Source: Didymodactylos carnosus (lineage: Eukaryota; Rotifera; Eurotatoria; Philodinida; Philodinidae). Taken from it: 35,941 bases of DNA. Numbering within the stretch: position 1 is the stretch's first letter; the number at the start of each line of letters is the position of its first letter. Positions 10,501-20,600 of this stretch are shown piece after piece. The DNA lies in contig CAJNOQ010001099.1 of the NCBI GenBank assembly GCA_905250885.1, positions 1-35,941 on the forward strand. The letters are read 5' to 3'. A model generated the notes under the pieces. The model ran no database searches and was not told the DNA's origin. It was given only the letters and a program-made list of their open reading frames with translations. The translations under genes were made by a program, and so were the position numbers.

Positions 10501-11863
10501 ATTCAACAATTCAAAACATCGAATTAAAAACAGTCCCGCAGACCGTTTGACTACTCAACAAACAAAAAATTTAAAAATTAGATAAAGAATCTCTTGAAAT
10601 AGTTTTAATTAAAAGTTTTTTTAAAATTCTCGGATTATGATAAGCAAATCTCAGTCATGACTGATGACCTTCCTTTTATGACTGAAACTGACGTTTTTTT
10701 TATTGTGTGGCGGATTGTTTGAAAATAGTCACGTTTTTTTCACTTATGAGGAAACCTCTGGAGGTTATAAATCGCTTTTTGAGCGAAATTTAGTGGGTTA
10801 TAGGTTATCGACCATGTTGATTGCGAATATGATTATGAGAGCTGTCCATGGTCGTTCGAAGATACGTTTTTCGGGAAAACTAGTTTTTCAGAAATCCTAA
10901 AGAATAACCAAAACCTTGTTTAAGGAGACATAATTGTAGCCAGCAAATTTCTGGTTAAAATGAGACATCTCCCAGCTCTACACGACCTTTCTTTGCAAAG
11001 TTATAGAATTTACAAGAAAAGCCCTAAATCCTTAAAGCTACAGAAATAAGAACAAATTAATTTAGGACTTTTTCTTAATTAGTCACGATTGTAGCCCACG
11101 AAGTTCTGATCAAAATGCGACGTCTCCCACATCTACGCGACCTTTCTTTGCTAAGTTATAGAATTTACGAGAAAAGCCCTAAATTAATTTCTTCCTTTTT
11201 CTGTAGCTCTGAGCATTTAGGGCTTTTCTTGTAAATTTTATAACTTTGCAAAAAAAGATCATGTGGAGCTGGAAGATGTCTCATTTTAATCATAAATTTA
11301 TAGACTACAACTATGTCTCCTTAAGCATGGTTATTCTTTAGAGTATCTGGAAAACTAGTTTTCCAGAAAACCGTGTCTTCGAACGACCATAGGCAGCTTC
11401 CATAATCATATTCGGGATCAGCATGGTCGATAACCTTTAGCCCACTAGATTTCGATCAAAAAGCGATTTATAACCTCGAAAGGTTCTCTCGTTAGGGCAG
11501 TAACATTGAAAAAGACCTTGAAACCTCTCTCCAAGGTTACATTACTTAAATGTAATTTTGATTTACTCTGTTAAATCTGTTCGTTTTAGATCGTATTTTG
11601 AAGGAGAAAAAATTTGTTGTGACTAATGATGACTGAAACGTTTGAGACTGAGACTAAAAAATTTTTGTTTGAAAATGACTGAGATTGTGCCCATCTCTGA
11701 TCATAGAAGGAAGAGCGAAAAAATAGTTAAGGTAAAAATAAAAATCACAGTTTCTAAATGAGCTCGGAGCTATCATAAAATATGAATAAAGAAAGTAAAT
11801 GGTATGTTTGCGTACCTCTTACCTTTTAATTCGTCGTACATGAACACCATAGCGTCTATCCAT
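4596..11863 (-). CDS. KIAA2013: KIAA2013-like transmembrane glycoprotein (12 exons)
   Basis: Orthologue of the poorly characterised metazoan protein KIAA2013. Exons in transcription order: 11863-11823, 9942-9848, 9064-8942, 8066-7700, 7590-7444, 7376-7256, 7159-7091, 6343-6144, 6067-5955, 5601-5337, 4979-4855, 4792-4596. All junctions are GT-AG and the frame is continuous for 620 residues; the human protein is about 634. A basic stretch RRIKRSRR precedes a signal-anchor helix at about 19-33. The C-terminus has a second helix at about 578-600 ending [12 protein letters not shown], close to the human tail. Other matching landmarks are [53 protein letters not shown] and [12 protein letters not shown]-glycosylation sequons NDT, NRT, NET and NIT lie between the two helices, and NRT aligns with a human sequon. 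This suggests a largely lumenal protein anchored at both ends; the molecular function is not established. The chosen start (MDRRYGVHV) is the first in-frame ATG after an acceptor at 11879-11880, so extra N-terminal sequence is possible. Confidence 0.9.
6427..7024. mobile_element. MITE with short inverted tips, in a KIAA2013 intron
   Basis: The ends read CACTGTGG on the left and CACAGTGG on the inverted right, one mismatch. A shared inner inverted 11-mer CAGGCGGACAT lies at 6451-6461 and, reversed, at 7001-7011. The element is flanked by CAATG at 6422-6426 and 7025-7029, a likely target-site duplication (a 6-bp reading CAATGC is also possible). It nearly fills the 747-bp intron between exons 7 and 8 of the KIAA2013-like gene. 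The 5-6 bp duplication leaves the superfamily open. No transposase frame is present; the open frame at 6594-6836 is repeat sequence. A segment near 6558-6592 resembles 732-765. Confidence 0.62.
9121..9731. mobile_element. Foldback element copy 1 (long inverted repeats)
   Basis: Almost the whole 611 bp is an inverted repeat of two arms of about 280-300 bp around a loop near 9405-9450. The tips are CTGATGAGGGAACCTTTCGA on the left and CTCACGAGGAAACCTTTCGA on the inverted right. The inner arms share GAGACATCTCCCAGCTCTAC, CAAAGTTATAGAATTTA and CCCTAAAT with copies 2 and 3. The outer arms (for example CCTCAGTGAGGTA and ATTCCAATGATTTGTACAT) are particular to this copy but present on both arms. No target duplication is clear. 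The element occupies most of the 783-bp intron 2 of the KIAA2013-like gene. No protein is encoded; the frames at 9065-9268 and 9506-9730 are mirror images of the two arms. Confidence 0.78.
10632..11701. mobile_element. Possible hAT-like MITE interrupted by foldback copy 2
   Basis: The right end, read inverted, is TCAGAGATGGGCACAATCTC followed by AGTCAT. The left side carries a decayed counterpart, GCAAATCTCAGTCAT at about 10644-10658. ATGACTGAAAC repeats sit just inside both ends (near 10678 and 11630). Tips of the type CAGAGATGGGCA are common in hAT elements. The foldback element at 10743-11495 lies between the ends, leaving about 320 bp of host MITE. I see no clear 8-bp target duplication and the left tip is poorly preserved, so this call is tentative. 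Confidence 0.4.
10743..11495. mobile_element. Foldback element copy 2 with duplicated core
   Basis: The tips are CTTATGAGGAAACC and, inverted, CTAACGAGAGAACCTTTCGA. The outer arms match each other (GAGGTTATAAATCGCTTTTT, GGTTATCGACCATG, GGTCGTTCGAAGA) but not the outer arms of copies 1 and 3. The core is longer than in the other copies. The unit containing AAGTTATAGAATTTAC and AAGCCCTAAAT occurs twice (near 11000 and 11155) before the final inverted unit at about 11218-11260, so the core has been partly duplicated. It lies in intron 1 of the KIAA2013-like gene. Confidence 0.73.
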
Positions 11864-14694
11864 ATATTTTAATGCATGCTGAAACAAAAGAAAATGAAAA
11901 CAAATATTAGACGTTGTATATCAGCACAGGTAAACAATTTTCACATGAAGTCAGTGACTTTAAAGAACAGGAAATTTCATACTGATCACTTTGGTTTTTA
12001 TTTTCCTCCGAATTATGAAATATCTCTGTATCCTGATGTTTCTTCTTAGTTGTTCCTCTCTCTTCTTCTTATTCGCACAACTTTTCTCACGTTCAAGATT
12101 GTATAAATTTTACTGTCCAATGATCTTTTGTTAACCTTATGTCGCTAAATGTTCTTGTTTTTCTTCTTCTTTCAACCTTTTCCCACTTATTTATAACCAA
12201 TGTTTTTTAAATAACTCTTGCTTGTCGACGTACGTTATCAGCATTGAATCTTATCTTTAGATTTAGCTCTAACGCTAAATCTACGTTCGACATCAAATTT
12301 ATCTTTCTTCTATTCTTCCAAAGTTTGACTGTTACTGTACTTTTTATGATAGTTTTCTCAACAAACTTAATGCGTTATTTTTCTTGTAAATCTAACTGAA
12401 TTCTCTAATTCTTTCTCTTCATCACAAATATTTCAAACTTGTTCAATTTTTTTAAAAATTTGTCATCAGCATTATTCCTCTTTCGATTTTTTATTTGGTT
12501 CAACATCCTCACCATTCTTTTTTACGCTGTCGTCATTCGAAATACGATCATATTCCTTTTCGTGTCATCGAGTTCCCTTGTCAAACAATTCATTCGTCTT
12601 TCTTTTGATCCACAGCTACCAACTGGAATAATCTTCTTGAATTATTGTCTTTTTCGGAAAAAAGCTCTTTCTTCATGTTAAATGTCAACTTTTTTACGAA
12701 TATTTCTAGTTTCTTCATTTTATTTATTTACTTTATATCTCTATTCCTTTTTATATAATTGCCTGTTATCTCTTACTCAGTTAGCATCTTGTTTCTTTTA
12801 TCTGCTCCATTAAATCTGTCTATTTATCTGACGGGGGGATCATCATGTTATAGGTCGGAAAAGTTTAATGATCTCTCACTTTATGTGAAAAATTCATTCA
12901 TTCAACCACTAAGGTACCATCGATTTTAATTTGGCATAAAAGCTTTAAAAGTTTTTTTTATTGTTAAAACTAAATCATGTTACCGATAGGATCTAATCTT
13001 TTGCTAATAACATTTTATAACAGATGAACAGAAATCTAGTTTTATCTTCAACTACGGTTCGGTTCGTAGTGGTTAAAAAATAATCTGCCAGATAATAACA
13101 TAATTATCACAAAAGCAAAACTAAATCACTAATAAAACAAAATGACCATAGTGCAGAAGATATTTTACATTTTCATCGTTAAAAATCTTGTGTAGAAAGA
13201 CAATCTTCTTTTTTTCTTTTTGTACAAAATCTGTCAAACAGCAAACGTTGTAACAACATCAAATTCTCAGCCAGTATTTTTAAAATAAGTCACAATCAAT
13301 GTGAAATTTTTCACTTTTGCCCTGTAATCCAAACTTTTACAGGGAAGAAAGACTCCACGATTCGAGAGAAGTCATTCCTTCTTTCTGTACAACTGTCTTT
13401 GTACATTCAACCGAGAAATGATCAACTATCAATTACGATTCTTTTCAATCGAATAAACATGTGATTGTAAGTTGATGACAGGATTGATACCAATTTTTTG
13501 CGGAAAAATTTCGCATTTTGGCCTTTTTATCTCTACACATATAGATCCACATGGAAAAACTCATTCGTCCTGTTTCAATTCAATAACAATCGCTTATATT
13601 GATGGCTACATAATATTGACAGCTTTAGGGAAAATAGTAATAAGATAGGTGAAAACTAAACAAGAATTGCCTTCGATTTTTTTTTTCATTTTAAAAAACA
13701 AAATGGCAATAAACAACAGAATATTGGAATTATTGTTTTACTTCTGTCAATAATCATTAAAAAGACAAATTTAAGTGCGATACTACATAGAACTATTAAG
13801 TGCCTATTACCTTGAAATTTGTGATCATCATCTGACGAAACGTAGTTGCCACATAATATTTAAAATTAATCAGTAAAAGACATAAATTAGACGTGAAGAA
13901 AGCCAACAACTCTGATTCATTATATACGAAAGGAGAATATTTTTTTCTTTATTTATTTTACACATCTAAAAGCAATCGGCCAACTGTGAAACTCTCTTAT
14001 TAGTTCAAGATTAAAACCAATGAAAAATCTGTTATCAAGCGTCTAGATAGAGTACATTTATAATTAATTTCGACTATCAATAATTATAATTAATTGTCCA
14101 CATCATTTTATCACTAATGTCATCGTCTGTGAGATATCAATTGTAAACTAACTTGACTTGTGAAAAAATTTGACCTCCACTCATAGTGCTTTAAGACTAA
14201 CCAATTCCGAGAGTCTTTATATCTTTATTTTGTAAACAGATCCCACCACGTTGTTTATGGAGTTAATTTAGTTTTACAAAATTAACTTTAAAAACAATGT
14301 TGTTCTTATTGAAGAATAATTTCTATTGTATCTAAAAGTTGAATCGAACATCTTAACATTTCAACAACAATTGGTGAGAGTCTATGATGCAATGGAACCT
14401 AAAATGGCCGCTGCTCAGACTGGCTTGACTTCGAGTTAAGCTAAAGCTAACTAGACGTAAAAAGTTAAGCGTAAGTGGTAAAATAAAACCAGTTTTTGTG
14501 TTTTTTTCGTTGATTCTTGTGCTTACGTCTGCAACAAATGGAGCTATTTTTCACAAATAACTTTTTGATTTTCCGTTAATTTGTGCATGAGGAATCTTTG
14601 TTGATATTTGATACCACTTTCTCTAATCTGATTCTCTCTTTCTTTTAGTTTGATCTATTTATTGCTTTGTTGTTGTACGTAAACGTGAGACAAG
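11864..14694. other. Divergent intergenic region between KIAA2013-like gene and CLINT1
   Basis: Starts of divergent genes flank this 2.8-kb region, so it should contain both promoters, but I can name no specific element. About 12000-12840 is markedly pyrimidine-rich on the plus strand, with many TTCTTCTT and TTCCTCTC runs. The open frame at 12439-12681 is a by-product of this bias. A hairpin with a 10-bp perfect stem, TAGATTTAGC / GCTAAATCTA and a 6-nt loop, lies at 12258-12283. The remainder is AT-rich with nothing recognisable. Confidence 0.45.
12258..12283. repeat. Perfect 10-bp-stem hairpin
   Basis: TAGATTTAGC, the loop TCTAAC, then GCTAAATCTA. It sits in the pyrimidine-rich part of the divergent intergenic region. 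No T-run or other signal marks it as a terminator, and its role is unknown. Confidence 0.5.
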
Positions 14695-17600
14695 ATGGAT
14701 GCGTTTAATAAATTGAATTTGGGAAGCTATTTACCCACAATGCCGTACAAAGTAAGAGAAATGGTCGACAAAGTAACTAATATTGTTATGAACTACACTG
14801 AAGCTGAAGCAAAAATTGTCGAAGCCACAAATGACGAATCATGGGGACCACCGGGTAAGTCAACTGTTACCAAACATTAAAGTATTTTTAAGAAGAAGTC
14901 TGAATTTGTTAAGTAAATTGTGTCCTTGAAGCAATAATCTCATCATATTTCTAAAATGAGCGTAAAACTAGATTGAAGTTGGCTATAGAAGCTTTTTTAC
15001 TGTGTAAAATACACTTCAGATACGTTGGCTACATATTAAAATAAGATAAAAAGACTTGGTTACTTATGTGTAACTAGAAAAGGATTCTTTTAACAATTTT
15101 TCTGTTTTAAACATGTTTCTATTTGTTAACTATTCCATTTAGGAAAATTATTACAAGAAATATCTCAACTGTCTTATTCCTATGAACATTATAGTGAAGT
15201 GATGGGAATGTTATGGAAAAGAATGTTTCAATCGGAAAAAAAATTCTGGAGAAGAACATACAAAGTAAAATTATATTAATTATTGTTACTCTACTATTCT
15301 ACGAGTTCCACTGATATAAGTCCTATTTGTGAAGTCCAAGAGTTCTAGTACAATCTTGTTTGGCCTATAAGACATACTTTGCTTCGGAAATTTTTTTCAG
15401 TCTCTCAATACAAGTATTTATGCATTTTCTTTGCCGGTAAATAAAAGAAAAGAAAAACAAGGTCTTCTGAACAGAAATGACACTCAAATAAGAGTAGAGT
15501 ACAAATATTGGAGGATTTTATTAATAAGCTAATGTGTTTATTTGTGCGTATGTCGAGATATCGAAAGTGTCACTAAGTTTTTCGTGAAACTTCTTAGAAT
15601 AATAGAGAACAAATTACTACTGATAATATTCAGTCGATTACACAACTTCAATCGTTGTACAGAATGTAGACACAGAACAGTGAATTTAGTTTGCAGTTTA
15701 CTGCAAAGCTAAGTTCATATGTTCAAATCTCTATTCGTACAAAATTGATTTTGTGTTTTTTCGATAGTTTTAGTTTAGAATACTGTAATGGAATATTTTT
15801 CCGCTTGTACTCTAACAAAATAAAGTTTATATGAAGGAAGGAGGAGTGTAAGTTATATATTCAGCACCCTAGTATTTTTTACTGTTTTTTTTGCCTTCTC
15901 CATTGCAGTTATGATCTTAATTAAATAAGTAATAATTATTATCGTTTCTCTCAGGAATCATACCCATGTCATCAATTTTTACTAATAGCCGTCGGTCATC
16001 GGTGGTCTAGCAGTCGAACCGACGTTTATTTTAATAACCACGGTCCGTGTAAAAAAACTATCAATTATCGATTAAGCATTTTCTGTTTTTGTCAGAGTTC
16101 ATCCATCGTTTTTTTAATTACTGATTACCGAAACGAACTCAAGAATTAATAGTCGAAGTTTCATATTTGAGTCCCAAACGGTGCGGCCCTGACAAGTTTT
16201 TTTTCTTATATTTTGAAACAATGAATTTCCAGAGTCTACCATGGAACTGTTTCATATTTGTTTATTGTTAACTTCGTTAATTCATAGTTTTCCGTGCCAA
16301 TAGAGCGTAGTAAAAGTAGTTTATAAACTACTTATAACATCATATAAATATGATGTTATCACTTATTTTTTTCGTTTTATTTCTATTTCAGTCATTACTT
16401 GTGCTGTTATATTTATTGAAAAATGGTGGTGAAAAAGTGGTAACATCAACTCGTGAACATTTGTACGATCTTAAATCATTGGAATCTTTCTCATATTCGG
16501 ATGACCACGGCAAAGATCAAGGAATCAATGGTAAGTGGCTCTTATGATACGAATAACAGCTTATAATTATCATCTCAGAACTCTTATAGTTCGTCATAAA
16601 GTAAAAGAAATTATCGAATTTGTCCAAGATGATGATCGCTTACGAGATGAACGAAAAAAAGCAAAAACAAATCGAGATAAATATGTGGGAATGAGTGGAG
16701 AATCACAATCACATCGCTACGGTATGTACATTTAGTAAAATAACGGTATACTCTCCATTTTCGTAAAAATTACATGAGAACGATTAAAAACTGATGTTAA
16801 ATATCCAAATCGACACAAAACGTTGATAAAACTTCTTATAATACGTTGTAGTGATCAAAATTCTTCTCGTTTGAACATCGTGAAAAAAAACTTCTGTATT
16901 CATCGAGTACATCTAAGTTTCTATTTTCTGATTATCTGTTCTTAGTAATCTGTTTTCAATGATTATTTTTTCTACTTACCTACTTGTTGGTTATTCTTTT
17001 GATCAGTGACGCTCAAAATAGATATGAACTGCTCGATTTGATGCCAAACGTGAAGCATTCGTTACTTAACTCAGTAAAATTGTTACGTTCGGATATACTT
17101 TCCATTGTAATTTTAAAAAATATTTTCCCGTCTAATTGGAAAATGTGGGGCTTTTCACTATAAAAAGTTCGTTCTTTCTCGAAATCGTTCCATATACTAG
17201 TTGAGAATCAGATGTATAGATCTGAATTAATTTTGAGATTTTGTCTTTTCAGTCCTGAGTCCGAGTACATTTAGTTATATAATAAGAATCAGGACTGAAA
17301 CTCCTATTCACGAACTTCCAATCAAGAAAGACGTACCTATTTTAGTCATGAAACGGATTTTTAAATATCTGAGCTGATTCTTAATTCTTGTCGCCTTAAT
17401 CCTGATCCTTCAGAGTTCCGTAGTTCGTTATACTTTAGTTCTCTCAAATTGTCAGAATGACAAAAGTTGTAAAATTATAGTAAAACTTTAAGCTTTTTAA
17501 TTTAGTTTTCGAGCGCTCCGTATATTGAAATTACGCCCGAGCTGATGGAATGGTCTAATCGAGCAGAGAATACCCAGTTTTCAAGATTCGCAAGTGCATC

Positions 17601-20600
17601 GGTCAAACATGCATGGGGTCGTGAAGCCCCATTATTTTGCCAATTCAACTGTTGCTATAATTCTGTAGAGGATAATGTAAGCCTTTATTTATCTTAAAGA
17701 AAAATCATCTATGTTCAGAACCAGGACCGAAATCGCAAAACCTAATTAGATTCTTGACTGAAAAATACTGATTTCACTATTGTATGCCTACTGAGACATA
17801 TACATCTGAATATTAACTAGTGTATGCGATAGTTAATGAGCATGTGACACACTTAAATACATTGTACACTGTTTGAATTCTATAGTTTACTATCAATCTC
17901 TTGATTTCTTTTTAGAGTTTTTTCTGAGTATTTTAACTTTGCCCATTTATCGTTTCACTCATTTGACTTTTAAATCTCTCCAAAGTGTAGTTGATTGTCT
18001 AGTTGTTTATTGTTTATTTTTCTACAGGTGATCGATACAATGACTATGATTATTCAGATGAGAGTCCAAAAACTAATGGTAGTAAACGTAACAAAGACTT
18101 TGCAGAATTAGATGGCCCATGGCGTTCAACAAATCCTGGAATTATCGAAGATTGTGTACATAAAGTTGAAGACGTAGCACAAAAAGTTAAAGAATTAGTT
18201 TTAGAACAGCGCCGAACATCATACGATGATGGACCCGATTTCAGGTGAGTACTATTGATGATAGAACAGAAGAATTTATACGTAGAAAAATTAAAATTCT
18301 TAACCTATTACTGTGTCCTGTTTGTTCCAAAGAGTTTCTGAATGAGAAATGAATCTATGTCAATTTTTTGCAGACAATTGTTATAGATCTGATTGTAATA
18401 ATTCGTCGTATATTTATTTTAAAACAAAATCTTTTGTATTTATTACAAAAAGGCAAGATAGTTAGAGAAAGAGATGCATAGCTCAATAATAGTTTTACTG
18501 ACGTATGAAACTGTCCAAAGATTAATGCAAAATGTTATATATCACGTGTGTGAGAGAAGGAACTAACTACATATAAAAGAAAAGTTCGTTTGAGAGCAGC
18601 GTGACTCAGTCGTCTAGTGGGCAGACAACTTACTTCAAAGATATGGAGTTCGAATCCCGGCAACGGCAGTCATGTCATCGTCTTGAACAAGCTATCTAAT
18701 GCTCATTGTCTTGGTACCTTTAAGCACAGATGCAATAGTATAACCTGATTTCAGTGGTCATTGGACTGGAGAGATGAGAATTAAAGTTTAAAAAAGTTCG
18801 TTAGCGAATGAGTATTAATTGCTATGATGATATATTCATGCGCGTCATCTGATATTTGATATGATGATTGCAATAATTCCATTCATATTTTATCTGAGCA
18901 ATTTTAATTACAATCTGTTTTCAGTCTGATTGAGTTTTACAAAAAACAATAGTATTTTTGTTTATTATAAGTTAAAAATCATTAATCTTTTATATTTCTG
19001 TGTTTAGTGATGATGACGATCGTCCATCTAACCGTCGACAAACGGAATTTACCGATTCTGCGAGCACATACCGAAAAGATAATATAGATAATTATAGAGA
19101 CAGAAAATCAAAGGTATTTAATTATGAATGAGAGATTATCCCACTGTTTGTTATATTTAATATCGAACTCCTATTTGTTAGGATTGAATATTTTTCCAAT
19201 AACGTTGAATAGAAGAGAAATAAAGATCTGATCGATTGTTAAGAAAGTCACCACTAAAGTAACATTCTCAGATGGTCAATGTTTGAGTTTTAGGGAATAA
19301 TTGTGCGGAGAGATTACATCCATGTCCTTTCCTTAAGATGTAAAACAACAGTTCTGGAGTAATAAATACGAGTTCTTAACGTCTTTCTTTCAACATCCTC
19401 TATGACATTCACAGGGAAGTTTTCACAGGTTGGAGAATTTGAATTTGTTGCAAATTTTAAATAGAATAAAATTATTATCGTTTTCAACAAATTGTCAAAG
19501 GTTCAAAGGATGGTGTGAGAGATATAATTGGTTTTGTATACGGGGATCTATACCGTAGGAGGACATGGTATTTCTGCGGTTTTGGGAAGGAATTTTTTGG
19601 GATCTGGAGAGTTTCGCTGGTAATATCTGAACTCTCTCTATAATAGATCAATAGACATCTTATTAGTGAAACTTCTGAATTTCTAATCCCTCCATAATAG
19701 ATCTGTCCACTATAATAAGACACTATCAATGACACGTTCTTAACGTTTCTATGACATAATCCCGATAATACGACCAGAATAACGCAAAAGACCATCGTTT
19801 AGAAATTCAAAAATTTTCATTTTTGTCATAATAATATCAAAATTTTGTCATAATTTGAACTTGTGACAAGTTCAAATTCTTCAAGACGTCAAGAAGTTTT
19901 GAAATCTTCAACTTTTGTTTCAGCGACAATTTTAGTAAAGATATTCAAGTTTTTCATATTTAAAATTCGTCGTAACTGAAACGGTGTCCGTTCATTATGA
20001 AACTAACTTTCATAGCTGCAGACACAAACAACTGTGCTATTTATATTTAATTAAGCATGAGTATCAAAATAATTCGTAAGAGGAATTAAAAACTTTAAAG
20101 GTTAATTTTAAGGACAAAACATTTTTATCAGTGTGAGTAACAACAGCTGTTCGAAAATTCGTTCTACTTTTAAATAAATTAAATAATTCTTATCATTTTT
20201 TTATAGTCAAAATGGAAAACTTTCGTTTTTAAGAAATATAAATATAAAACGTGCAGAGAAGGAACTAAATATGTCTTGTACTCAGTAATAAATAGAGGTC
20301 TATGGGACCAAACGTTTCTGATCCCGATCCCCTGAAGAAAAAAGTTTTGGTCCTGGTCCCGTGATTCGCTGGTAGTTTGAAAGTCACACGTTGAGAAACA
20401 TTAACAAAAAATCGAAAATATGAGAAGCAAGGTGATGATAGTAACACGAAAAATAATAATGAGAATAGTGATAACAATGAAATAGCAATAACTGCAACAC
20501 TTGATGTTGATTCATTTTTGATAGACAAAAATGAATAGTATTCAACCATGAACTTTTATAATAGACATTTTCCTTTTTTTCTATTGTGTAAGCTAGACGA

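Noticed and set aside
10528-10548. Solo right tip of the 20293-20794 MITE (GTCCCGCAGACCG)
   Set aside because: Only about 13 of 16 bases match and no left tip or duplication was found; mentioned as a possible relative only.
12439-12681. Hydrophobic 80-residue frame resembling a membrane protein
   Set aside because: Its Phe/Leu/Ser content simply reflects the T/C-rich strand; neighbouring frames look the same.
15990-16200. Possible second tRNA-like SINE (GGTGGTCTAGCAGTCG and TTTGAGTCCCAAACG)
   Set aside because: The A-box-like part is fair, but the B-box-like part is over 130 nt away, there are no flanking duplications, and the body does not match the SINE at 18591-18791.
18596-18670. Functional tRNA gene
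   Set aside because: The B box is good but acceptor and D stems do not pair, and the flanking 11-bp duplications extend well beyond a tRNA, so it is a SINE head.
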